From contig JBAVVD010000088.1 of the NCBI GenBank assembly GCA_049697115.1, forward strand, positions 1 to 25,442: a stretch of 25,442 bases of DNA. The letters run 5' to 3'. The position numbers and the translations under genes are program-made. This DNA is from JBAVVD01 sp049697115 (GTDB lineage: Bacteria; Acidobacteriota; Aminicenantia; Aminicenantales; UBA4085). The notes below the pieces were generated by a model, which was not told the DNA's origin, did not search any database, and saw nothing but the letters and a program-made list of their open reading frames with translations. Below, one piece after another: positions 1 to 6,726 of this stretch. The first letter of the stretch is position 1. Each line of letters opens with the position of its first letter.

Positions 1-861
1 TTCCAATGCCTGAGCGATTTTTTCATTGTCCGCTTGGAATCCAATTTTTGAAAGAGCATCCAGGCTGCTCAGGATATTTGTCGTCCAGAAAGGATAGCTG
101 ATCTCCTCCCAGAAAAAGGGCGGCTGACGGTCTTCATATTTATCTCCTTTAAAAAATCGGCTGAGCAGCAGCTCACCGGCCTTCCGCGTTTCCTTGCTCT
201 CTTTCCATGTGGGTGACTCCGCCAGAGCCCGAAGCACAACTCCTGTGACAAAATGGGAAAATGGTTTGGATTTGTCCGGCTTGATCGGTCTGGTCCTTTT
301 CCGGTTTGTAGATTGCCAATGACTTTTGAGCTGTCTCTTGCTTAATGTCCGATAAGGAATGGCCCAACCGCCATCTCTCTGCCGGTGTGTGAGAAGCCAC
401 CGGAATCCATTTTGCATCCTTTGATCTTCATCCAATCCAAACTGGCAGAGAATTTCCAGAGCCAAGGCGTGTAGAGTCGGAGTGTATTCGGTCAGATGAA
501 CTCCCCGAAAATCTCCTTCTTTCATCTGGAAGGAATATAAAAAATCTATAGACCTTTGGACCCTCTCTTCTTTCCGCGAGCATCCATAGTCATACAGTTT
601 GTGCAAATTCTTAAGTGTTTCTATAAGAAGGTCCGTCTTCTCGCCGTGTATGCCGTGTCCGGACTTTCTTCTCAACCAGCTCCCGTCGGACCTCTGACTC
701 TCCAGTATTCTGATTCGCGAACCGTATTTACAAAGATTTTTTCTTTCGCGGTCGACCGGGACATTCAGAATATCATTTTTCAACCAGAAGAGAATTGGGA
801 GGTTTCCTCTGGCAAGAATGAATTCGATCGCTTTCCCCGGACAAATTTTAGCTAAAGGCAT
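1..861 (-). CDS. Prenyltransferase/squalene-cyclase-like alpha/alpha-toroid protein, 3' end outside window
   Basis: Reading the minus strand from the ATG at 859-861 gives 287 codons without a stop, running off the left edge, so the C-terminus is missing. The translation shows the aromatic-glycine repeats of alpha/alpha-toroid proteins: QRSDGSW (residues 56-62), MKEGDFRG (113-120) and RQRDGGWAIP (160-169), spaced by predicted helices. A later stretch, PPFFWEEISYPFWTTNIL, also suits the fold. These repeats occur in squalene/hopene cyclases and protein prenyltransferase beta subunits. The cyclase DxDD motif is not seen in the visible part, so enzyme activity is unproven and it may be a non-catalytic relative. 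No convincing ribosome-binding site precedes the ATG; the next in-frame Met is residue 113. Plus-strand reading frames across this stretch are antisense shadows. Confidence 0.72.
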   Translation of the reverse strand, partial: MPLAKICPGKAIEFILARGNLPILFWLKNDILNVPVDRERKNLCKYGSRIRILESQRSDGSWLRRKSGHGIHGEKTDLLIETLKNLHKLYDYGCSRKEERVQRSIDFLYSFQMKEGDFRGVHLTEYTPTLHALALEILCQFGLDEDQRMQNGFRWLLTHRQRDGGWAIPYRTLSKRQLKSHWQSTNRKRTRPIKPDKSKPFSHFVTGVVLRALAESPTWKESKETRKAGELLLSRFFKGDKYEDRQPPFFWEEISYPFWTTNILSSLDALSKIGFQADNEKIAQALE

Positions 862-977
862 TTTCGAAAAAATCCATTAACCGGTGGCTTTCCCTTGAAA
901 ATACCCAAATTACTACTTTCATTTTATGCCAAGAACAAAAACCTGTCAATTCCCAGATTTTTCGATGTTATATAAAA

Positions 978-1024
978 ATTAAAAGCGGACTGTTTTTAGA
1001 GGATTTAAAGATTAAAAGTGGACT
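978..1024. repeat. Two direct copies of a 14-bp motif, possible IS21-type end remnant
   Basis: ATTAAAAGCGGACT at 978-991 and ATTAAAAGTGGACT at 1011-1024 differ at one base and lie 33 bp apart. The ends of IS21-family elements usually carry several such direct repeats, often containing AAAGTGGAC. No istA or istB gene remains beside it, so if this reading is right it is a scar. The rest of 862-1070 is AT-rich and shows no gene. Confidence 0.35.
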
Positions 1025-1070
1025 AGAGGGGCCAGATAAATTTAAAACCTCCGTTTGTTATCAACTGCCC

Positions 1071-1076
1071 TAATTA
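1071..1076. repeat. TAATTA target-site duplication, left copy
   Basis: TAATTA directly precedes the left terminal repeat of the IS5-type element and recurs directly after the right one (2647-2652). The sequence is itself a palindrome, so the true duplication could be shorter. Confidence 0.6.
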
Positions 1077-1225
1077 GGGTCTACTGAAAAACGCAATTAC
1101 TTTCCGTAATCTCTTGATATTATTATAAATATATGTTATGTTGCGGTCAAGATTCATGCTTAAACTGCATGGTTTTTCGAACGACCCCCTCAAAAACCTT
1201 GCACTTTCCGAAGGAGCCATTTCCC

Positions 1226-2548
1226 ATGTATAAGAGCAAAGGCCGCAAAACCATCCCACTTTTTCCGGAGCTTTTTCCCTTCGGCGGGAAGCTCGATGAG
1301 CGAAACCGTTGGCTACGGGTCGCGGAACTTATTCCTTGGGATGAGTTGGAAGACGAATACCGGAAACATTTTTCCGATGTCGGCCGTCCGGCCAAAGACG
1401 CGCAGCTTATCATCGGTCTCCTGCTTCTCAAGCATATGACAGGGCTGAGTGATGAAGGGCTGGTGGCCGAGGTGCTGGAAAATCCGTACATGCAGGCGTT
1501 CTGCGGATTCCGGTCGTTCGTCACCGAAGATGTTTTAGATTCGAGCACGTTAACAAAGATGCGGGAGCGGTTGGGGTTGACGTTCTTTAAGGAACTGGAG
1601 AGGAAGACCTACAAGGTGCTGATCGATCGGAAGATCATCAAGGCCAAAGGGATGTTGGTGGATGCAACGGTGTTTCCGGAGGACATTAAATACCCGAACG
1701 ACGTGGGACTTCTCAATGATGTTCAGGAATGGCTGGTGAAGCAGATCAAGCGGATTGGAAGGGCTGTGGGGAGGAAAAACGTTCGGACGTATCGTCGTTC
1801 GGCGCGGAAAGAGTATCTGAATTTTTCGAAGAAGAAGGTGAAAACGAAAAAGGCGATCGCGAAGGCCAAGAAGAAGATGCTTCAGTACGTGCGCCGAAAC
1901 ATTAAACAACTGAAGAATCTTATTCAGATCGTAAGGGTTAAGAGGCATAAGATCCAGAAGAAGATTAGAGAAAGACTTCATGTGGCCGAAGAGATTTTCC
2001 GCCAGCAGTGGGAGATGTACAAGAGGAAAGTGAACCGGATCGCGAATCGGATCGTGAGTCTTCATCGTCCCTATGTCCGGCCGATTAAACGTGGAAAACA
2101 GCGCCAGGACACGGAATTCGGGGGCAAGGGGGCGGTGGTCCATGTGGACGGTTTTCTTTTTTTGGACTCCTTCAAGCATGAAGCCTATGACGAGGCCGAA
2201 GTGGCCGTTCATCATGTCGCCGCGTATCAAGAGCGGTTTGGGAAGCTGCCGCCGTATTTGGCCGCCGATCAAAAATACGGAACTCAGGATAATCGGGACA
2301 GACTCGGTCCGCTCGGAATACGGACATCGTTCAAGCCGCGGGGCCGGAAAGCCAAGGATGGCCCAAAGAGAGACGCCTGGTTTAAGACCAAACAGAGAGA
2401 ACGGAACCGGGTGGAAGGCCATATCGGTCATGGGAAAGAACATAACGGACTGGATCGGGTGCGGTATGCCGGAGTCGATGGATCGGAGATGTGGGTGCGG
2501 GCCGGAATCCTGGCGATGAACCTGAAGACGGCGCTGAAGCGAACGTGA
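1226..2548 (+). CDS. IS5/IS1182-type DDE transposase
   Basis: This 440-residue cut-and-paste transposase shows the DDE triad in order: VDATVFPEDI (D146), AADQKYGTQDN (D348) and NRVEGHIGHGKEHNG (E397). The N-terminal third has the usual IS5-type helical domain (GRPAKDAQLIIGLLLLKH, MQAFCGFRSF). A very Lys/Arg-rich insertion of about 140 residues lies between the first two catalytic residues. The frame is open further upstream to an ATG at 1133, but the ATG at 1226 is preferred because AAGGAG at 1211-1216 lies 9 nt upstream and the protein then begins in the family-typical way (MYKSKGRK, FPELFPFGG). The large minus-strand frame opposite is a shadow. Confidence 0.9.
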   Translation: MYKSKGRKTIPLFPELFPFGGKLDERNRWLRVAELIPWDELEDEYRKHFSDVGRPAKDAQLIIGLLLLKHMTGLSDEGLVAEVLENPYMQAFCGFRSFVTEDVLDSSTLTKMRERLGLTFFKELERKTYKVLIDRKIIKAKGMLVDATVFPEDIKYPNDVGLLNDVQEWLVKQIKRIGRAVGRKNVRTYRRSARKEYLNFSKKKVKTKKAIAKAKKKMLQYVRRNIKQLKNLIQIVRVKRHKIQKKIRERLHVAEEIFRQQWEMYKRKVNRIANRIVSLHRPYVRPIKRGKQRQDTEFGGKGAVVHVDGFLFLDSFKHEAYDEAEVAVHHVAAYQERFGKLPPYLAADQKYGTQDNRDRLGPLGIRTSFKPRGRKAKDGPKRDAWFKTKQRERNRVEGHIGHGKEHNGLDRVRYAGVDGSEMWVRAGILAMNLKTALKRT

Positions 2549-2606
2549 GGAATCGGAAGAACATAAGATTATAAAAGGAAGAACGGAATGGATCTAATGA
2601 AGAATC

Positions 2607-2636
2607 ATCGGCCTCCAAGGCCGATAGATTATTTTT
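2607..2636 (+). terminator. Intrinsic terminator of the IS5-type transposase
   Basis: ATCGGCCT (2607-2614), a 3-nt loop and AGGCCGAT (2618-2625) form a perfect 8-bp stem. It is followed by AGATTATTTTT running into the right inverted repeat. Confidence 0.6.
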
Positions 2637-2643
2637 CAGTAGA

Positions 2644-2822
2644 CCCTAATTACACAGTTTCTTGATTTTCTCAAATGCCTCAATGCCAAAATCTAATAAT
2701 CCCTTAGCAACTTCAACGGTTTCCTTTGCGCTTACGTAGTCGTGAATTCGGAAAATGACTACATTCTCTTCTCTACGAATACCATTTCCCTGTGAGCCTG
2801 TTGGCAGGCGATGTGTAATAGA
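2644..2822 (-). pseudogene. 3' fragment of an unidentified gene cut by the IS630 element
   Basis: On the minus strand a frame of about 58 codons, not starting with a start codon, runs from about 2822 to a TAG at 2644-2646. It reads ITHRLPTGSQGNGIRREENV, continues VVIFRIHDYVSAKETVEVAK and ends GIEAFEKIKKLCN. It is bounded upstream by an in-frame TGA and the end of the IS630 element. Downstream, the last codons lie against the IS5-type right end, so the G of the stop codon comes from the IS; the uninterrupted site, also TAATTAG, would give the same TAG. The composition looks like real coding DNA (amphipathic helix at the end). I do not recognise the family. The 5' part is not present next to the element. 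Confidence 0.45.
2647..2652. repeat. TAATTA target-site duplication, right copy
   Basis: Matches 1071-1076 on the other side of the IS5-type element. Confidence 0.6.
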
Positions 2823-2841
2823 ACATCATCATTACATAAGC

Positions 2842-3952
2842 TCTAGTGTAGTGTCTCATAAACAGCTTTACAATGACTGAGCTTATCGAGAATCTGTTCC
2901 ACCTTCTTCGTCCAAACGAAAGGCTTCGGCTGTTGATTGTGGATTCGAATAAATTCATGAATGGCGGCGATCAATTCCGGCACACTGCGGAAAACGCCGC
3001 GTCTGATCCTTTTTCGCGAGAGTTCAGAAAACCAGCGCTCGATCAGGTTCAACCACGAAGAACTGGTAGGCGTGAAATGAAGATGAAAACGAGAATGTTT
3101 CTCAAACCAGTGCTCGACGTTCGGATGGGAATGCGTGCCATAGTTGTCAAGGATCAAATGCAGATCCAGGCCGCGCGGCGTCTCGCGGTCGATCTGCCGC
3201 AAAAATGTCAAGAACTCCTGGTGTTGGTGACGCGGATAACAGGTCCCGATCACCGTCCCTTCCAATACGTTCAGCGCTGCGAACAACGAGGTCGTCCCAT
3301 GGCGTTTGTAGTCATGGGTCATCGTCCCACAGCGACCTTTTTTCATCGGCAATCCGGGTTGAGTCCGGTCCAAAGCTTGAATCTGCGACTTCTCGTCCAC
3401 ACACAAGATCAAAGCTTTCTCGGGGGGATTCAGGTAAAGCCCGACGACGTCGGTCAGCTTTTCCATGAAACGCTTGTCCTTCGACATCTTGAATGTTTTG
3501 ATCCGGTGCGGTTGCAGACCATGCGCCTCCCAGACTCTGGCAACCGTCATGTGGCTCACGCCGATCTCTTTGGCCAGCGTTCGCGTGCTCCAATGCGTCG
3601 CGGCCGGCGGCAGAGAATGCAGCGTTCGCTCGACAATCAGATTCACTGTCTCGTCCTTGGTTCGTCGAGAACTCGGTCCATGCGAAGCATCTTCCCCGAT
3701 TCCAGGTGGCCCCTTTTTCTCAAAGCGATTTCTCCAAAGAATGACGGTTGGCCGGGAGGCGTTCAAGCGTTTGGCGATTGCATTGTTCGAAACGCCCTCG
3801 GCGGCCAGAAGACAGATGCGCGACCGCAGGACAACCCTTTGCGGCGACTTGCGCGCTTGAACCCAGGCTTCCAGGGTCCTCCGTTGTTGCGGTGTCATAG
3901 CCAATGGCTTGGATGGATTCCACATAAATGGATAATATCATAAGAATCGCCT
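2842..3952 (-). mobile_element. IS630-family insertion sequence (ends approximate)
   Basis: The element contains the transposase at 2843-3925. IS630 elements insert at TA, and TA dinucleotides flank both proposed ends (around 2840 and at 3951-3952). The terminal repeats are imperfect: TCTCATAAACA near the left end against TTCTTATGATA read inward from the right. I could therefore not fix the borders to the base. The element separates the 2644-2822 gene fragment from its missing 5' part. Confidence 0.6.
2843..3925 (-). CDS. IS630-family transposase
   Basis: This 360-residue protein has an N-terminal double helix-turn-helix region (residues about 10-140; SNNAIAKRLNASRPTV and KEIGVSHMTVARVWEAHG) and a C-terminal RNase-H-like DDE domain. 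The catalytic residues are readable: ILCVDEKSQIQAL (D177), LILDNYGTHSHP (D260) and SSSWLNLIERWFSEL (E296). These are hallmarks of the IS630/Tc1-mariner group. The length is normal and the frame uninterrupted, so it may be functional. The ATG at 3923-3925 has no Shine-Dalgarno. A strong promoter places the probable transcription start almost on the ATG, suggesting a leaderless message; a second possible start is Met10. Confidence 0.93.
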   Translation of the reverse strand: MWNPSKPLAMTPQQRRTLEAWVQARKSPQRVVLRSRICLLAAEGVSNNAIAKRLNASRPTVILWRNRFEKKGPPGIGEDASHGPSSRRTKDETVNLIVERTLHSLPPAATHWSTRTLAKEIGVSHMTVARVWEAHGLQPHRIKTFKMSKDKRFMEKLTDVVGLYLNPPEKALILCVDEKSQIQALDRTQPGLPMKKGRCGTMTHDYKRHGTTSLFAALNVLEGTVIGTCYPRHQHQEFLTFLRQIDRETPRGLDLHLILDNYGTHSHPNVEHWFEKHSRFHLHFTPTSSSWLNLIERWFSELSRKRIRRGVFRSVPELIAAIHEFIRIHNQQPKPFVWTKKVEQILDKLSHCKAVYETLH

Positions 3953-3960
3953 ATTGTCAA
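3932..3960 (-). promoter_or_regulatory. Sigma70-type promoter of the IS630 transposase
   Basis: On the minus strand, TTGACA (3955-3960), a 17-bp spacer and TATTAT (3932-3937) are near consensus. Transcription would start within a few bases of the transposase ATG at 3925. If the element ends at the TA at 3951-3952, the -35 box lies outside it and the promoter was created by insertion. Confidence 0.6.
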
Positions 3961-3978
3961 TATATTAATGTTACCAGG

Positions 3979-3990
3979 AGTTCCCCCAAA
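3979..3990. repeat. 12-bp direct repeat flanking the IS4-type element, left copy
   Basis: AGTTCCCCCAAA here recurs at 5309-5320 in the same orientation. IS4-family elements make 9-13-bp target duplications, so this pair may be one. A partial third copy, AGTTCCCCCGAAA, lies inside the transposase gene at 5172-5184, which weakens that reading. Confidence 0.4.
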
Positions 3991-3995
3991 ATTTT

Positions 3996-4733
3996 TTAAG
4001 GGTCGAAGAGAAGTCTCTGAACGAAGCGAGGTTTGGGTGGGGATGGACCTATGCGGACACCTTTCTCACGATTGAAAAGGAAATGCTTAATTCCATCTGC
4101 CAAAGCATAAAGAAGAAAGTCCGGAATCTCAAACACCCTCCTCGCTGCTCTGAGCACATGACGCGCCAGGACCCTCAGCTTCATCTTAAGTCCTAAATAC
4201 ACTGACGTGAAGTAGGCCACCGCTATCAGGAGCGCCATCATGTTCTGCAGCCGAACATAGGTTAACAAACGAACATCTTCCAGCTGATAGCTCTGTTTCA
4301 GAAACCGGATCGTCTCCTCAATCCGCCACCGGCTCAGATAACCGGCCACTACATGCCAGACCGACTTTCGACTTCGTTTCAGAGGAAGGTCAGTCAACAA
4401 CATCATCGGCTCCTGTCCGAACCCCCGAACAACAACTAATGTTAAGACCTCCGGCCGTCCCGGCAACCGAACTCTCCTGAAGCCTACCTCCAACCTTAAA
4501 GGACGTTCCTTGTCCTCTTCCTCCTTGGTCACGTATTCCAGAAACAACGTCGGGCAACGTTGGGCCACGTCCAAGGCCGACCGGCGTCCCTCTTCTGTCT
4601 CGAGGGATCGATCGCCCCGAAGACGAATGATAAACCTTAGTTTCCTATCTAACAGATAATGAAATAGTTCCCCCCAGATTCCACGGCCGGAAGTCCATGT
4701 GGAAATCTTGTTTATGGCCCGGGTTATCTCCAC
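3996..4733 (-). pseudogene. IS4-family transposase, C-terminal part in the shifted frame
   Basis: The 245-residue frame carries the IS4 signature Y(2)R(3)E(6)K exactly: GYLSRWRIEETIRFLKQ with Y132, R135, E139 and K146. It also has the preceding LLTDLP block (D115). It overlaps the upstream part by 10 nt, and the first codon in this frame is GTG, so separate translation is conceivable. The bases at the junction (GCG AAA ACG TGG AGA TAA) do not form a canonical X XXY YYZ slippery heptamer. Restoring two bases (AGA GAG ATA) would join TWR to EITRAINK in one frame. I read this as a frameshift mutation that probably inactivates the transposase. Confidence 0.7.
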
Positions 4734-5233
4734 GTTTTCGCTCCGATGATCCGGTGCCTTCTGCGAGTAGAGTCGACCATAGAGAGAGAAACCACCCGAG
4801 GACTGGAAACTTCAGTGCCGATCACCTGAAGCGTCCAATAGCCCTGTCCCTGTGCCTTTTCGCTCCCATCCCGCACCCTCGCCAAATACTCCATTTTCCG
4901 CGCATACTTCTTAGAAAGGTCAGAGATATCCAATACCAAAAGAGTGTCCATCTGAATACGTGCCGCTGCCATCTTCACCAATCGTTCCGTCAGATGCTCC
5001 CACAACCACCACCGTCCCAACTGCCGTGAAAGTCGTCCCTGAGTCTTCTTCATCGCAATCTTCTCCCCTAATGCACGAGCGATCTCTGTCAAGTGGACCG
5101 ACTGCCGCGCTTGAATCCCGTAGATCATCTCTGTCATAAACCGCCGCACCACCTTTGGGAATCCCAATGAAAGTTCCCCCGAAAATCGAAAAATCTGCTC
5201 TCGCAATTTTGAGGCGATTCTGGCAAAATCCAT
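4724..5233 (-). pseudogene. IS4-family transposase, N-terminal part
   Basis: The 169-residue frame starts at the ATG 5231-5233, preceded by AGGAG (minus strand). It contains the N-terminal helical domain and the first catalytic block, LLVLDISDLSKKYA (D102 or D105). It ends at a TAA within the overlap with the C-terminal part. The two pieces together give about 410 residues, a normal length for an IS4 transposase, so the gene is complete except for the frame change near 4730. Confidence 0.7.
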
Positions 5234-5235
5234 TT

Positions 5236-5295
5236 GGGGTCTCCTCTGGAAACCTTCATAATGTCGGTTTCCGATAATTTTGGATTGGAGACCCC
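5236..5295 (-). promoter_or_regulatory. Nested hairpin hiding the transposase ribosome-binding site
   Basis: GGGGTCTCC (5236-5244) pairs perfectly with GGAGACCCC (5287-5295). Inside that, GGAAACC (5248-5254) pairs with GGTTTCC (5265-5271). The AGGAG Shine-Dalgarno lies in the outer stem directly before the start at 5233. Such structures are known in IS10 and IS200, where they stop readthrough transcripts from outside promoters from producing transposase. Confidence 0.6.
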
Positions 5296-5308
5296 CATTG
5301 TACTTAAA

Positions 5309-5320
5309 AGTTCCCCCAAA
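5309..5320. repeat. 12-bp direct repeat flanking the IS4-type element, right copy
   Basis: AGTTCCCCCAAA matches 3979-3990. The following bases (TTTT against ATTT) keep the two flanks similar for about 16 bp. Confidence 0.4.
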
Positions 5321-5394
5321 TTTTACCCTTCCAGATAGATTTTCTTATAACTTCAATAATGTAAAAGACTTAACGAATTTTAAGCCCTATTTTT

Positions 5395-5747
5395 GGAGGA
5401 AGTCCTGTAAGATCGAGTGTGGCGGCCTAGAATTCAGCCGGGACCTCTCTCTCTGCAGTTTTCGGATTTTTCAGGAAGCCTTCGCGAATGTCTAGCGCCA
5501 CGCCAAAGCGACAAGAGTTTTCGTGGGTTTGAAGCATATTCCGGCCAAGAACATGGTCGTGTTGAAAGTGAAAGATAATGGCCTGGGAATCCGGCCGGAG
5601 GAAATCGAGAGCGCCGAATCCTTCGGCTTAATCGGCATGAAAGAGAGGCTTGTTCCTTACGACGGTTGGCTTAAGATCGACGGCATCCCGAATAAAGGCA
5701 CAACCGTCACGGCCTTCATTCCTTTGAAGGGGGAAACTGTCCCATGA
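5395..5747 (+). pseudogene. NarL-type sensor kinase remnant (HATPase_c end) with internal stop
   Basis: The frame matches residues about 285-395 of the intact kinase at 6727-7944. Readable blocks are EFSRDLSLCSFRIFQEAFAN (ATP-binding N-box region), then after a stop RHAKATRVFVGLKHI, VKDNGLGIRP (G1 box), ESFGLIGMKERL (G2 box) and PNKGTTVTAFIP. A TAG at 5493-5495 replaces the Leu codon found in the intact paralogue (TNILRHA there, ANV-stop-RHA here). The sensor and phosphoacceptor halves are absent; the homology begins shortly after the IS4-type element. The remnant is an old paralogue of the downstream kinase. Confidence 0.8.
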
Positions 5748-5827
5748 TGGATGCACCTAAGCTAAAAATTTTAATCGCCGACGATCACGGACTCGGAGGG
5801 GACGGAACACTCGATTTTTTTGTATAA
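5744..5827 (+). pseudogene. Response regulator remnant (first about 17 codons)
   Basis: An ATG overlapping the kinase stop as ATGA starts a frame reading MMDAPKLKILIADDHGL. It matches the start of the intact regulator at 7925 (SNLRILIADDHALFRSG), including the acidic DD pair of a receiver domain. Homology then stops abruptly and the frame ends at the TAA 5825-5827, so the rest of the gene has been deleted. A short GCGGT/ACCGC hairpin follows at 5828-5841. Confidence 0.7.
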
Positions 5828-5877
5828 GCGGTGAGACCGCCGTTAAATATTCCTTGACTCTGACGAAACGTCATACT

Positions 5878-6426
5878 TTACAATCCTTTCTGCGGAGAGC
5901 TTCCGTGATCAAGAATCCAGCCAAAACATATCGCCGCCACGGCAAGGAGGGAGTAGCGGACACGCCTGACGGTCTTCCACCAAACCGCGGCCGCCTCCCG
6001 CATGCGGATTCTCATGACGAGCGCGGAAAGGAGGGGCCGCGGCGAAGATGCCCGTGCCGGTGGCCGGTGAACGACAACCAATTGAATATAAACACGGCCC
6101 ATTCGGGATCGCCGCCGGAACGAAGGGAGACATACCGTTGATCAGCCGGTCCACGCCCGGGACCGTGATTTTCACGATCGAGATGCCGTCAAAGAACTTC
6201 CTTCCGCACCCTCAAGGAACGCGCCGAAGGAAAACGCGATGAGCAGAAGCTGAAGGCGCCGGTCCTGGGTGATGCTGGTCAGGCTTTCCTGGAGGACCCG
6301 GAAAGAGCCCTTTTCGCTGGCCAGGTTGTAGAGGAAGATCACGTTCAGGATGATCCATCCTATGGGAAAGAGCCCGTAGGCCGCTCGGAACAGCGCGACG
6401 GATAATCCTTTTCCGGGCGGCATGCC
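5878..6426 (-). pseudogene. L-lactate permease (LctP family) pseudogene
   Basis: The minus strand carries pieces of a lactate/H+ symporter spread over several frames. From 6426 it reads GMPPGKGLSVALFRAAYGL, then FPIGWIILNVIFLY, SITQDRRLQLLLIAFSFGAF and LEGA, all highly typical of LctP. About 6200 the sequence jumps, losing the conserved block that normally follows. It resumes near FVPAAIPNGP, IFNWLS, SALVMRIRMREAAAVWWKTV and RRVRYSLLAVAA before a stop at 5878. A natural protein has over 500 residues and a dozen membrane helices; here the N-terminus, the middle and the end are missing and at least two frameshifts are present. It cannot make a working transporter. Confidence 0.8.
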
Positions 6427-6489
6427 GATTTCTATCTGAAAACATTTATTACACATCTTCCATGAAAACGTCTTCGACAAGAGCCTCAT

Positions 6490-6726
6490 GTATTAAAATT
6501 GACCCAAATCTTACTTCAGAGAATGATCAAGGACAACGATCGCATTGACACTTCCATGTATTATGTTGGAAAAATCAATCTACAGCAACGGGCTTTATTG
6601 GGAAAACTAGACATCTGGAAAAAAGGTTGTTGAGGCGCGATGGTACGATGATCCTTTGGGTCAACTCCCCTTTAAAGGTGAGACAAGAATAAAGAAAATC
6701 ACCTTGTAAATCACCTGAGCTGATGA
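6490..6726. other. Intergenic stretch before the kinase, no gene seen
   Basis: I see no coding signal, clear promoter or strong hairpin in these 237 bases. It probably contains the kinase promoter and more debris of the decayed region to the left. Confidence 0.5.

Larger units (their letters stand above)
1077..2646 (+). mobile_element. IS5-superfamily insertion sequence, 1570 bp
   Basis: The element is bounded by perfect 15-bp terminal inverted repeats, GGGTCTACTGAAAAA at 1077-1091 and its reverse complement at 2632-2646, with TAATTA outside each end. It carries one transposase gene and a terminator hairpin just inside the right end. Intact repeats, an intact reading frame and a clean duplication suggest a recent and possibly active insertion. 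The IS5/IS1182 subgroup was not resolved by eye. Confidence 0.85.
3991..5308 (-). mobile_element. IS4-family insertion sequence (ends inferred)
   Basis: About 1.32 kb lies between the direct repeats at 3979-3990 and 5309-5320. It holds a two-frame IS4-type transposase and a ribosome-site-hiding hairpin. Reading inward, both ends contain only a short shared TTTAAG, so the terminal repeats are poor and the limits are inferred from the flanking repeats. Confidence 0.5.

Noticed and set aside
556..855. Plus-strand open frame of 99 codons
   Set aside because: It is antisense to the toroid-like gene, whose repeat motifs are convincing.
1550..2443. Minus-strand open frame of 297 codons
   Set aside because: It lies wholly opposite the IS5-type transposase, has a Pro/His/Leu-rich shadow composition and no recognisable motif.
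2873..3943. Plus-strand open frame of 356 codons
   Set aside because: It is the antisense of the IS630 transposase, whose catalytic residues are clear on the other strand.
4720..4740. Programmed -1 frameshift in the IS4-type transposase
   Set aside because: The bases do not form an X XXY YYZ heptamer in the reading frame; a mutation is simpler.
5828..5845. GCGGT-GAG-ACCGC hairpin as a regulator or terminator
   Set aside because: A 5-bp stem without T tract in decayed DNA is not significant.
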